64,000 bases of DNA from Paragemmobacter amnigenus (GCF_009908265.2 NZ_JAAATX020000008.1:163652-227651); one strand, 5' to 3'; numbered from the stretch's first letter, positions 54,901-62,570 are shown. Numbers and translations: made by a program. Notes: generated by a model not told the origin, from the letters alone.

Positions 54901-55537
54901 TGGTGAAGAAGCTGTTATAGGGCGCGGTATCGCCAAGGTCGGCCGCAACGTTGCCAAGGGCCACGTTGATCCCGTCCAGCTGGATGCCATGGGTCGCAAG
55001 CACCTCGACCACCGCCGGATCGGCGATCGCGCGCAGATGGTCGGCCTCGGTCGGCGAGGCGGCCGCCGTCCCCAGTGCCGTCTTGTAGACATCCCAGATC
55101 GCCACGGTCTGGTTCAGGTTCTCGGCCCCCGTGACACCGTTGATGGTCAGCGCCGCCGAAATCGCCGCGAAATTGCCCAGCGTCTGGTCCGACACGAGGT
55201 TCGAGATCGTGCGCGGCTGGCTGTCATAGACGGACCCGGTGGTCTGGGCATAGCTGGTGGACGCTCCCGTGCGGGCATTCGCCTCGGCCTGCTGCCAGAC
55301 CGGCGTCAGAAGGCGCTGCATCAGCTGGTCAGCCGACCCGCTGGTCACCATCCCGATCTGGAAATTGTTCAGTTCCCCCGTCACCGTCCGCAACCCATAG
55401 GGCACCAGCGGGTTCGTGACGAGTTCCGCCAGCGCGGTGCGCGGGTCCTGCCCGTCTGCGATCGCGGCCGTATGCGCCTCGGCGATACGGATCTGCTCGA
55501 GGATATGAGCGAGGTCGTTGAGGTTGAGCGTTACCAT
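48971..55537 (-). CDS. Secreted animal-type haem peroxidase with RTX calcium repeats (MopA-like)
   Basis: 2188 residues. An animal-haem-peroxidase domain (about 180-860) has distal H220 in FGQFFDHGLDL, the GDGRGNENIALTAIHTIF..EHNN motif (461-483) and proximal H589 in YRFGHSML. RTX nonapeptides (GGxGxDxx) follow at about 920-1050, a second small RTX group near 1600-1650, and a third at about 1940-2100. Between them are two homologous Ig-like units of about 92 residues (1405-1595) and an acidic linker (1860-1925). There is no N-terminal signal; the Asp/Gly-rich C-terminus fits type I export by the genes downstream. Relatives include the MopA Mn(II)-oxidising peroxidases. ATG 55537 (MVTLNLNDLAHIL) was chosen over a 20-codon extension. 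Confidence 0.93.
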   Translation of the reverse strand: MVTLNLNDLAHILEQIRIAEAHTAAIADGQDPRTALAELVTNPLVPYGLRTVTGELNNFQIGMVTSGSADQLMQRLLTPVWQQAEANARTGASTSYAQTTGSVYDSQPRTISNLVSDQTLGNFAAISAALTINGVTGAENLNQTVAIWDVYKTALGTAAASPTEADHLRAIADPAVVEVLATHGIQLDGINVALGNVAADLGDTAPYNSFFTIFGQFFDHGLDLTNKGGNGSVYIPLQPDDPLYDPTSPTNFMVLTRATNQPGPDGILGTADDIRENANKTTPWIDLNQLYTSGPSHQVFLREYVMIDGKPMATGKMLEGAAGGPPTWADVKAQAREMLGIELSDLNVHGVPAVLTDLYGNFVPAANGMPQFVMADGSIQTGNVNARVDGAMAASTGHAFLDDIAHTAVPGTYVVNRLTGETALKTADADAITGNAIRPNAFGQNETYDNELLDRHFIVGDGRGNENIALTAIHTIFHSEHNNQVDAIKTTLLAGSDVALLNEYLLRDLPVNTDLASLTTEQKDALVWDGARLFQASRFTTEQVYQHLVFEEFVRSIAPQIDPFVFSNTAEIPVGISQEFAQVVYRFGHSMLNETVDMFGYQNNELGLTKETLFDVFLNPVAFEAQGVDAHAAAGAILRGMTRQHGNEIDEFLTDALRNNLVGLPLDLGALNMARARDTGIPSLNEARAQFFAQTGNTYVKPYESWTDFAANIKNPVSVINFIAAYGTHPTILAATTMEEKRAAACALIFADPSAPSDRLDYLNGTGTWAGVETGLNEVDFWIGGLAEAKMAFGGMLGSTFTFVFEAQMEMLQNNDRFYYLSRSQGMNLLTQLESDSFADLIQRNTDGEHLGLSINGAAFQTAAWVIEMDQSKQWNAGIGSADPTRDVDVLASMLGHDKLVERRDLDGDGDTDYIKYLGGEHVVIGGTAERDIIVSGAGDDGLWGYAGDDDIEGGFGVDHIHGGEGSDLITDMGTDVGAADVLKGEGGDDLINGGMGLDLIFGGSGRDVLAGGDEAKDVFAGQDDDFVRAASGGGGIYYGNEGNDWLEGQGNMNTLTGDNSELFFNSRVIGHDVMLAGENDTDFDAESGDDIMTAGTGVNRFNGMAGFDWVTHKGSVNPVDADMNIGIFANQQNLILRDRFDMVEGLSGWTGDDKLTGREQVGGGAAIVSPTSPIESFSNALLEQNVDMVDGLRELVSHLQTFTITQANTGETKLARMATDSNQDILLGGGGADIIKGMGGDDIIDGDKWLNIRIELLDDAKSAFATSDGLTKQIVSLVTGTVTYLGQQIEAVAGEVLFGGKTLEGALFARQVKAADLNVVREILDGDLNDTDIDTAVYWDIRANYTLVRNADGSFSITHDNNAPGPIDPTTGRTLGNEGTDRLTNIERLEFADGEIFIKNVAATGAPVISDTTPTENQTLTADPDNIVDLNGFGPDPMQFQWQSSTDGGTTWTDIAGATDATYRPGQAQVGQLLRVEVSFVDGMGYTETLVSDATAAVVDSNVAPTGALTISDTTPQSGQTLFASSLNIRDANGFNPVTTQQSFQWQSSADGVTWTDIAGATGVSFQPGAGQLGLQLRATVTFTDGEGTVESVTSAATRAVGNTINGTASAETLTGTAGDDVISGLRGNDTINAGAGDDTINWNANLVFTATDGRDVVDGGAGIDTIQIVTRALAGETYRIYTREAAIAAGITPANANTEIIITRDGTTTASSILHLDNIEEIVITGPLGGTVGVTAPTNGAPTGGTANGDTVIVIGDFSTTSLALNTITINGSDQDDLVDITALDSAHRIVFRTAGGNDVVVGTLRPQDVIEVPQGADPAAYVATDNGDGTVTMATDTHSVTFTGAIDALPTLAPEGSYQHGDGGAEHAPQDDDGETPETEAEGSEEEGAGDGSAEAGDGNGSSSETCSDDGADDDSQTGGTTPAPAPVRGVVAMADGTVCETEGNAGDDVLIGTAGGDALMGDAGNDLLLGEEGNDVLMGGAGSDTIDGGAGRDVVMGGDGDDLIIARSGDGADMIFGGAGSDTLDLSSMSEGATIDLGAYTAIGTVRTGGVTDHLIGVENVIGSTGADVIKAGLGVNVMTGEDGDDIFVFVSAAVADGDIITDFRPGDRIDLSGIDAVAGLNGNQSFTLAGQGTTAAGSLVISELVSEDSVDTLIQGFTDDDAEADFTITLRGAHNLDGSSFNF

Positions 55538-55667
55538 GGTCCTGATCCTGTCCTGAATAGCGGGCAAAGCAGGCAGTGCTTCACCGGATGGGGCCATTTG
55601 GCACGGTGCGACAGGTGCGACTAACTCCGATGGTCCTACGATGTTTTTGTAAAAAGTCCCGATCAGG

Positions 55668-55685
55668 ATTGGACCTTGGTCTGAT
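55668..55685. promoter_or_regulatory. Motif ATTGGACCTTGGTCTGAT upstream of the peroxidase
   Basis: One full copy of the recurring element; the core GACC-TT-GGTC is a near-palindrome. Its reverse complement (ATCAGACCAAGGTCCAAT) matches both halves of the site upstream of the multicopper oxidase at most positions. Likely a binding site for a dimeric regulator controlling the peroxidase. Confidence 0.55.
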
Positions 55686-56225
55686 GCCAGAATTGGCGAT
55701 CCTTAAAATATCCGCCGCAATCCGATCAGGCGCGCAGGCGGAATTTCCTTTGGAAACAGGGCCGGAACCGCCACCGCTCCGGTCGCATCGCAGCCATCAC
55801 GACCGGCGCGATAAACCCGCCTGCGCCTGCCCGTGCGGTCGGAAGAAAAAATCTCCCGCCCGACTGGCCGCCCGACATGCGCCCTCGACCCCATGGCAGC
55901 CGCGCCACGCCGAAACATAAACACAAATTACTGAAATTATTATATTTTTCAGAAAATCGCCGCGCCGCGCCCGTAGCCAACCGCGAAACCCCTGCGCGGC
56001 GGCGAAGGAATCAGTACATCCCTGCTACATTCTTTTTTGCCACCACTCCCGTCGCGCCCCACCGATTCCGCGGGACAGCGCCGATCCGGAAATCGCCATC
56101 GGGCGCAATCATCGGCCAAGTGGTCTTTTAATTTCTCACAGTATGTCCGTTTCGATTAAAGGTATGTAGAAATATTTTAAGTGACCATACGGAATTCGAT
56201 ACTAAAATCTGCGCTCCTGAAGTTT

Positions 56226-56265
56226 TCAGACCTTGGTCCAATGCGGTCATTGGACCTCGGCCTGA
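56226..56265. promoter_or_regulatory. 18-bp inverted repeat of the same motif upstream of the multicopper oxidase
   Basis: TCAGACCTTGGTCCAATG (56226-56243) is followed, after CGGT, by CATTGGACCTCGGCCTGA (56248-56265), whose reverse complement is TCAGGCCGAGGTCCAATG: 15 of 18 positions agree. Each arm is itself a GACC..GGTC-type palindrome, so two regulator dimers could bind side by side about 230 bp ahead of the oxidase start. Confidence 0.6.
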
Positions 56266-56495
56266 TCAATCCTGCAAGGCGCACTGTTATCCAATCGGAC
56301 AAGAACTGGCAGGCCAACCGCCGCCATTCTGCCACGCTCCGGCCATCGACGGCGCCAGCCTCTGCCTGACCGGTCCCCCCGCGGACCGCATCCGGCACGG
56401 AACGGGCGCCCTGTGGCGTCGGGCATGGCACGGACGGAATGGAAAATTCCCGCAGGGCAGCAAGGCCCCTCGGGTGTGAACAAGACAGGTGGACA

Positions 56496-58829
56496 ATGTA
56501 TCTGGGAAAGACCGCATCGAAGGCACGCCAGCGCGAGGCACAGAATGCCCGCAACAACCGCGCCGAAATCGTCAAGGCGCTCTCGACCGGTCAAGTGACC
56601 CGGCGCGAGCTGATGAAATGGGGGATCTTCACCTCGGCGGGCACATTGGCGATGGTCAATGGCCTGAGCCCCTATGCCCATAGCCAGATCCTGCCTTCGG
56701 TCCCCACCGGCACACCGCCCAGCCCGCTCTTCGGGGCCCTGCCCTTCACCCAGCCGCTGCCCCGACTTTCGGAACAGAAACCCCATGACCTGTTGCCCGT
56801 CCAGCAGGGCAACGAGACGGTTCTGGAATGGAAAGGCCTGCCCACAGAACCCTATTCCAAGCGGACCTCATGGCACACGGAATATTCGGCCTCGAGCGGC
56901 AACCCGGTCTATGCGAACCCGCTGACAGGACGCGGCCCGATGGAAGGCCGCCCGCCAGGGGAATATTTCGCCCACCAGCGCTGGCTCGAATACCTGCCGC
57001 GCAAGGGCTATCTCATGACGCTGGGCTGTCCGGAAACCCACGTCTCCTTTCACCCCAACATGGCCCCGCAGGCCGACAACAAGATCTGGTCCTTCGGCCC
57101 CGGCCGTCTGGCAGCAGGGCAATTGCCCCCGCCGCTGCTCAAGGTGCGCTATGGCGAACCGGTGATCTTCCGGCACTACAACAACCTGCCCCTGCGCTAT
57201 GAGGACAACGGCGGCTTCGGCTCGATCAGCCAGACCACCCACAACCACAACGGCCACAACGCCTCAACCTCGGACGGCGCTTCGAACGCCCATTTCTTCC
57301 CCGGCCAGTTCTACGACTACCACTGGGGTACCACACTGGCCCGCGCCGACCTGATCAACACCGGAGCCACCAACAAGATGGCCTCGGGTCCGGACGGCAA
57401 CGGCAAGCTGGTGAACGTGCCCGGCGATTACCGCGAATTGCAGTCCTCGCTGTGGTTCCATGACCACCGCTTCTTCTACACCGCCGAAAACGCCTACAAA
57501 GGCCATATCGGCGGCCTGAACTACTACAGCGGCAAGGATCGCGGCAGCGAGACGCTGAACGACGGGGTCAACCTGCGCCTGCCCTCGGGACGCTTCCTCG
57601 ACTGGGGCAATACCGATTTCGACGTGAACCTGATGTTCTCGGACGCGGCCACCGATCAGGACGGCCAGCTTTTCTTCGACATCTTCGACACCGAAGGCTT
57701 CCTTGGCGACATGCTGATGGTGAACCTCGCCTACAAACCCTTCATGGAGGTGCTGCCGCGCAAATACCGGTTCCGCATGCTCTGTGCGTCCATGTCGCGC
57801 TGGTACAAGCTTGCACTGGTCAATCAGGCCGGCAAGGTGGTTCCGATCCGCGTCATCGCGACCGACGGCAACCTTCTGCCCGCCCCAGTCACCGTGAACC
57901 AGATCGACACGATGTCCTCGGGCGAACGCTTCGACGTCATCATCGATTTCAGCCTGTTCAAGGTGGGCGACCGGCTGCGACTGGTCAATCTGATGGAATT
58001 CACCAACGGGCGCGGCCCCGACAAGATCCTCACGCTCGCCGACGCGATCAACCAGAAATCGCTGGATCCGGGCGTGGGTTCGGTGCTGGAATTCCGCCTC
58101 GTGCGCAACGTCCCCAGCGTCGACATGCCGGGCTATATCTATGACGCCTTTCGCTATGCCGACCGCGACCAGAGCGTCGTCCCCGCCAAGCTGACCGATC
58201 AGATCCCGATCGTTGCGCCCGTCCGCGAAAGGATCATCGAATTCAAGCGCGGGGCAAGTGATCCGACCGACAACGAATTCGGCGCCTGTTTCCCAAGCTG
58301 TCCCGAGGGACGTGAAAACCCCTGGGGCATCCGCATCAACGGCGAGGATACCCATTCCCTCAACGCCAACCGCATCTCGATGCTTATCCCCCGCCCCGGA
58401 GAGGTCGAACACTGGACCCTCGTCAATGGCGGCGGCGGCTGGGACCATCCCGCCCACCTGCATTTCGAAGAGGGCGTGACCATCTCGCGCACCAAATTCG
58501 CGATGGGCGCGACCGAAAAGGGCGCGCGCAAGGATGTCTGGTGGCTGGGCGAAGGCGGCTCGGTCAAGATACAGGTGCGCTTCGGCGAATATGGCGGGGC
58601 CTATGTCACCCATTGCCACAACACCGTGCATGAAGATGCCGCGATGCTGATGCGCTATGACGTGCTGACCGACCCGAACAACAGGAAAACGTCCCAGACC
58701 CACGTCCAGATCATCCCGACGCCCAATCCCACACCGGACGGCGTCACCTATGTGATGCCGGAAATCCTGCCCGAGGGGAATCCCTTCCACAGCGGCTTCA
58801 ACCCCCGCCCCGTGATGACGACCGGTTGA
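56496..58829 (+). CDS. Multicopper oxidase (Tat-exported, IoxA/McoA-like)
   Basis: 777 residues. A long n-region leads to a Tat motif TRRELMKWG (35-43) and a hydrophobic stretch. All four copper motifs are present: THNHNGHN (248-255), WFHDHRFFYTAENAYKGH (from 320), HPAHLH (651-656) and HCHNTVHEDAAMLM (from 706, with type 1 ligands C707, H712, M717). This predicts four-electron O2 reduction to water coupled to oxidation of a metal, halide or phenolic in the periplasm or outside. The pairing with a SCO1-cytochrome protein resembles bacterial iodide oxidases. The start at 56496 follows AGGTGG; an ATG 57 bases upstream is less likely. Confidence 0.92.
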   Translation: MYLGKTASKARQREAQNARNNRAEIVKALSTGQVTRRELMKWGIFTSAGTLAMVNGLSPYAHSQILPSVPTGTPPSPLFGALPFTQPLPRLSEQKPHDLLPVQQGNETVLEWKGLPTEPYSKRTSWHTEYSASSGNPVYANPLTGRGPMEGRPPGEYFAHQRWLEYLPRKGYLMTLGCPETHVSFHPNMAPQADNKIWSFGPGRLAAGQLPPPLLKVRYGEPVIFRHYNNLPLRYEDNGGFGSISQTTHNHNGHNASTSDGASNAHFFPGQFYDYHWGTTLARADLINTGATNKMASGPDGNGKLVNVPGDYRELQSSLWFHDHRFFYTAENAYKGHIGGLNYYSGKDRGSETLNDGVNLRLPSGRFLDWGNTDFDVNLMFSDAATDQDGQLFFDIFDTEGFLGDMLMVNLAYKPFMEVLPRKYRFRMLCASMSRWYKLALVNQAGKVVPIRVIATDGNLLPAPVTVNQIDTMSSGERFDVIIDFSLFKVGDRLRLVNLMEFTNGRGPDKILTLADAINQKSLDPGVGSVLEFRLVRNVPSVDMPGYIYDAFRYADRDQSVVPAKLTDQIPIVAPVRERIIEFKRGASDPTDNEFGACFPSCPEGRENPWGIRINGEDTHSLNANRISMLIPRPGEVEHWTLVNGGGGWDHPAHLHFEEGVTISRTKFAMGATEKGARKDVWWLGEGGSVKIQVRFGEYGGAYVTHCHNTVHEDAAMLMRYDVLTDPNNRKTSQTHVQIIPTPNPTPDGVTYVMPEILPEGNPFHSGFNPRPVMTTG

Positions 58830-58839
58830 GGGGCGCACC

Positions 58840-59925
58840 ATGACCTTGCACGACAGACTGGGCCGCGCCGCGCGCGCGGCCCGCAGGACGCTGCTCGCCT
58901 GTGGCCTTCTGGCAGGGACGCTGTCCCTGCCCGCAGCCGCCGCCCCGCGCGATGCCGAATTCTTCACCAACCTGCCGCTCGTCACCGCGGACGGCACGGA
59001 AGTCGCTTTCTTCGACGACCTGCTGAAAGACCGCATCGTCGTGGTCAATTTCTTCTACACCTCCTGCACCGACATGTGCTCTCTCACCACCGCCCGCATG
59101 GCACAGGTCTACGACTGGCTGGGCGAGCGGATGGGGCGCGACGTCTTCTTCCTGTCCATCACCCTCGACCCCGAGAATGACACGCCCGAAAAGCTCGCAA
59201 CTTTTGCCGAAGGCTTCGGCGCGGGCAAAGGCTGGACCTTCCTCACCGGCACGCAGGAAAACATCGACGCCATCCGCTTCATCCTTGGCGAAAAGGCCGA
59301 CGCCCTCGCGCTGCACCGCACCGACATGGTGATCGGCAACGCCAAGACCGGCGTCTGGCGGCGATCGTCGGTCATGGGCAGCCTGACCATCGCGCTGCAA
59401 TCCATCCTCGAACTCGACCCCGCCTATCGCGACAGCCTCCAGACCAATGCCGAGGCCCTGCAAAACGCGCTCGAGATCAACACCGTCTACGACCTTTCCG
59501 CCCATCCGGGCGAGGCGATCTTCCTCTCGGCCTGCGCCTCCTGCCACACCATCGGGCTGGGCCGGAAATACGCCCCCGATCTTGCCGCCGTGACCTACCG
59601 CCGCGATGCGGACTGGTTGCGCTCCTACATCATGGACCCTGACCTGGTGCTCGCCTCGGGCGACGAGACGGCGGTCGGTCTGGATCAGGACTATCCCGGC
59701 GTCGTCATGCCCAATCTCGGCCTGAACCCCGCAGATGTCGGTGACCTTATGGCCTATCTCGCCGCCGCCGACGCGCGGCTCGCAGCGACCGAGGCCGAGG
59801 CCGCCGCCTCCTATGCCGCCTACGAGGCAGCCGTCGCACAGATGACCGAACCGCCCCCTCCCGCTGCAGGGGACGGATGGTTCGCCACCGTGACGCGGCT
59901 CTTCACCCCGGCGGGTGGGAACTGA
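58840..59925 (+). CDS. SCO1/SenC-cytochrome c fusion protein
   Basis: 361 residues. A signal peptide (to about AAAAP, residue 36) is followed by a SCO1/SenC thioredoxin fold with copper cysteines C76 and C80 (SCTDMC) and a candidate third ligand H159. Then comes a class I cytochrome c domain with haem motif CASCH (232-236) and axial M290 in VVMPNLG. A Glu/Ala-rich C-terminal helix ends the protein. SCO proteins load copper sites, and the haem could pass electrons to or from the oxidase. It starts 10 bases after the multicopper oxidase, so both should be co-expressed. Confidence 0.9.
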   Translation: MTLHDRLGRAARAARRTLLACGLLAGTLSLPAAAAPRDAEFFTNLPLVTADGTEVAFFDDLLKDRIVVVNFFYTSCTDMCSLTTARMAQVYDWLGERMGRDVFFLSITLDPENDTPEKLATFAEGFGAGKGWTFLTGTQENIDAIRFILGEKADALALHRTDMVIGNAKTGVWRRSSVMGSLTIALQSILELDPAYRDSLQTNAEALQNALEINTVYDLSAHPGEAIFLSACASCHTIGLGRKYAPDLAAVTYRRDADWLRSYIMDPDLVLASGDETAVGLDQDYPGVVMPNLGLNPADVGDLMAYLAAADARLAATEAEAAASYAAYEAAVAQMTEPPPPAAGDGWFATVTRLFTPAGGN

Positions 59926-60223
59926 CGGGCGGGGCGGGCCTGATCCTCCTGCCCGACCATCGGGCGGGTGCCCTGCCGGCACCGGTCGACGGCGCAAAAG
60001 CCAACGCTCCCCCCGCGCCTGTGCCTAGGACAATTCAAATTCAACAACCGTATAACAAAGCTTCATACCAAAGTCACACATCTGCTCCCTTCGTCATCCC
60101 CTTACTCCAAAGAGCGCAAACCGGTGTAGCATTTGTGTTGCCGTTCGCACTTTAACACTTATGACCATGCCATGGGGACAAAGGCCGCGACATTGCATCG
60201 CAATCGGCCAACTGGAAGATCGC
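59926..60223. other. Intergenic region before the LuxR regulator
   Basis: 298 bp without a gene. A GGTGCC-GGCACC hairpin (59967-59983) may close the oxidase operon. An AT-rich stretch at about 60028-60165 (CAATTCAAATTCAACAACC, TTTGTGTTGCC) is the probable promoter of the response-regulator gene. No recurrence of the GGACCTTGGTC motif was seen here. Confidence 0.45.
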
Positions 60224-60871
60224 ATGGATATGATGGACAGGGGCCAAGCGCCCGCGAAGGCACGGCTGTTGCTTGCCGATGACCACGAAATGCTGCTGGA
60301 GATGTTCGCACTCTATCTCCGCAAGAACCACGCCTTCACCGTCGAAACGGCCCGCACCTTCGACGAGGCGGCGCAAAAGCTTCAGACCGAAGACCCTTTC
60401 GACGTGACCCTGCTCGACTGGAACATGCCGGGCATGCATGGCGTCACCGGATTGAAACGCGCCCTCCAGCTCACCGGTGGTCGCCCCGTAGGCATCATCA
60501 CGGGCGAGGCTCTGCCCAAGGTCATCGACGAAACCGTGGCCGCCGGCGCTGCGGGGATCGTGCTGAAATCCTCCGGTGTCAGGTCGCTCGTCAACGCGCT
60601 GAACCTGATCCTGTCGGGCGAACGTTATCTGCCCTTCGATCTGGTCATGCGCCGCGCCGATCCGAACGAAGAGTCGAACGATACCCTCACCAAGCGTGAA
60701 ATGCTGATCCTGACCGAAATCGCCAAGGGCAAGCGCAACAAGGAAATCTGCTCCGACCTGCAGTTGGCCCTGCCGACGGTCAAGATGTATGTCTCCTCGC
60801 TCTGCCGCAAACTCGGTGCCAAGAACCGGCTCCACGCCACCGTCATCGCCCGCGATCTCGGCCTGATGTAA
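60224..60871 (+). CDS. LuxR/NarL-family response regulator
   Basis: 215 residues. Receiver domain: LLADDHEMLLEMFALYL, phosphoacceptor in VTLLDWNMPGMHGVTGLKRAL, VGIITGEALPKVIDETVAAGAAGIVLKSSG. GerE helix-turn-helix: LTKREMLILTEIAKGKRNKEICSDLQLALPTVKMYVSSL (in part). It resembles the regulator at 43322-43960 in layout, and the two flank the peroxidase/oxidase island. ATG 60224 is preceded by GGAAGA. It could be the factor recognising the palindromes upstream of these operons, but no direct evidence exists. Confidence 0.85.
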   Translation: MDMMDRGQAPAKARLLLADDHEMLLEMFALYLRKNHAFTVETARTFDEAAQKLQTEDPFDVTLLDWNMPGMHGVTGLKRALQLTGGRPVGIITGEALPKVIDETVAAGAAGIVLKSSGVRSLVNALNLILSGERYLPFDLVMRRADPNEESNDTLTKREMLILTEIAKGKRNKEICSDLQLALPTVKMYVSSLCRKLGAKNRLHATVIARDLGLM

Positions 60872-61308
60872 GCCAGCAAAGACCGGACCACCCGCAGGCT
60901 CTGCCCCGCCGTCCCGCGCACCGCGCCGGCGGGGCAACAAACGGCGCGGCGCCCGTCTTGCCCCCGTCCGGACCCTGCCGGCATCGCCCGCCCCATCCCG
61001 ATGGACAAGACGCCCTCCTTTCGGAACGGATGACCGGAACGATGTCCCGATAAAATCCAAAGACAAATCCGCCCACACCAAATAAATCCCATCCAGAATG
61101 CAGGAAAAACCGGCCCCGCCATAGGCTCCGCCTGCAGGAACCGCCGCAGCAGGAAAAGCCAAATCTGATATTTTTCAAATACTTGCATTATTTTCCTCAC
61201 AGTTCGCAGTTTCATCCGAAATCACAACGTATAACCCGTAAATATCCAAAGTTTCACAACCGATACCTTTTTATGGAATTGTAGCGACCACCTCGGTTTA
61301 TATGTTCG
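60872..61308. other. Intergenic region between the response regulator and the truncated sensor gene
   Basis: 437 bp. Apart from the terminator near its start, it holds GC-rich non-coding sequence and then an AT-rich block (about 61040-61305, e.g. GATATTTTTCAAATACTTGC) that is likely the promoter of the sensor gene. No small gene with coding character could be supported. Confidence 0.5.
60903..60935 (+). terminator. Hairpin terminator after the response-regulator gene
   Basis: Perfect 9-bp arms GCCCCGCCG (60903-60911) and CGGCGGGGC (60927-60935) with a 15-base loop that can pair further, 31 bases after the stop. It is followed by AACAAACGG rather than a T-tract, so termination strength is uncertain. 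Confidence 0.55.
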
Positions 61309-62570
61309 GTGCCTGATCGACTGGAGGGCAACTCCGCAGTAACGCAGGCCAGAAACACCCTCATGCCGCAGGTCACCCGCCGCCATAAGTCGGACAGCGT
61401 CTCCGTCTTGCGCTCGAAACCGGCGGTCGCGCTTGTGGCGCTGGTCTGGCTTGTCTGCCTTGGCGCGGCGGCGTCTCTGACCAATGACATCTACCGCAGC
61501 ATCGCAAGTGCGGCGATCTCGCGGTCGGACTCGGTGGAATACACCCTTGCCCAGACCGAGGTGGAACTGCTCCGCTTCCTCTCTGCGGCCAATCAGGCCC
61601 GGCAGGGCCCGCCTGATGCGCTCGCGAACCTGCGGCTGGCCTTCGATGTGCTCTATAGCCGCCTCGGCGTGCTCCAGACCGGTTCTGCCTACCGCTCGGC
61701 ACAGGACCACGAGGTGTTCAGGACCTCTCTCGCGACGGCACGGGACTTCATGGAAAGCACCGTGCCGCAGATCGACAGCCCCGACCCTGTCCTGCGCGCG
61801 GCTCTGCCCGAAATCATCCAGCGCGCAAGCAGCCTGCAACCGGTCATACGGGCCATGGTGCTGGACGGGTTGCACCATTTCACCGCCGAAAACGACTTCG
61901 CGCGCAACCGGACCGTAGACACGCTGCTGCGTCTGTCCCTGCTCGTCCTTGCCCTGATCCTGACCGCCGCCGCCTTCCTTGTTGTTCTACTCCGTTCACT
62001 GGGCGCCGAGCGCCGCACAGCCTCGGCCGCGACAAGCGCGGCATCGCGGCTGGACAAGATCCTGTCCACCTCGCTGGGCGCCATCATCGTGACCGACCGG
62101 ACCGGCCATGTCCGGCAGATGAACCGCGCGGCCGAAACCACCTTCGGCTATACCGAGGCCGAAGCCCTGGGTCAGCCCGTCGGTGCCCTTGTCGTGCCGC
62201 AATCGCTGCGCGCCGCGCATGAACACGGGATGCTGCGCGTGTTGCAGACGGGCGAGTATCACATGGTCGGCCGTGGCCGGGTGGAAACCGTCGCCCGCAG
62301 CAAGGACAGGGGCGAATTTCCGGTCGAAATGTCCATCGACATGTCCAGCGACGATCAGGGCGAATTCTACGTCGCCTATGTGCAGGACATCTCGGACCGC
62401 CGCGCCAAGGAACGCGAGATCGCCGAGCAGAACGAGGCCCTGCAGAAAGAGGCCTACTGGGACCGCCTGACCGGCGCCATGCGGCGCACGCGCCTGCAGG
62501 AACTCTACTCCGATGGCATCCGCATCAGGGATTATGTGCTGGGCGCGTTCGACATCGACGATTTCAAGGC
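61309..62570 (+). pseudogene. Truncated PAS-GGDEF membrane sensor (diguanylate cyclase family)
   Basis: About 420 codons of a sensor protein: first membrane helix (AVALVALVWLVCLGAAASL), a periplasmic helical domain, second helix (LLRLSLLVLALILTAAAFLVVLL), a PAS domain (ILSTSLGAIIVTDRTGHVRQMN), and the beginning of a GGDEF domain (AYWDRLTGAMRRTRLQELY, YVLGAFDIDDFK). The GGDEF active site is missing because the sequence switches, at about 62568, into a different gene. The frame continues into nonsense until 62703. The start is either the GTG at 61309 or the ATG at 61363; neither has a strong ribosome-binding site. Confidence 0.75.

Larger units (their letters stand above)
55538..56495. promoter_or_regulatory. 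958-bp divergent intergenic region between peroxidase and multicopper oxidase genes
   Basis: No gene is supportable. The region is much more AT-rich than its surroundings at 55905-55960 and 56120-56225, contains T/A tracts (ATTATTATATTTTTC near 55936) and carries the recurrent GGACCTTGGTC palindromes near both ends. It probably contains two divergent promoters with long 5' leaders: the palindromes lie about 130 bp upstream of the peroxidase start and 230-270 bp upstream of the oxidase start. Confidence 0.6.

Noticed and set aside
49001..55624. A 2207-codon open frame on the plus strand across the peroxidase gene
   Set aside because: It is the antisense shadow of a GC-rich gene: its composition is dominated by R, H, D and V, it has no known domains, and the opposite strand carries the complete peroxidase, RTX and Ig-like domains.
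55538..56495. Possible small genes in the long divergent intergenic region
   Set aside because: Short frames exist, but none has a convincing ribosome-binding site, codon bias or recognisable motif; the AT-rich character fits promoters.
57264..59048. A 594-codon minus-strand frame opposite the multicopper oxidase
   Set aside because: Val/Gly/Ala-rich shadow. The plus strand contains all four copper motifs and the SCO1 start.
60872..61308. Antisense frames of 100-330 codons overlapping the response regulator and its downstream gap
   Set aside because: They run through the intact regulator gene on the opposite strand and through a GC hairpin; no domain is seen.
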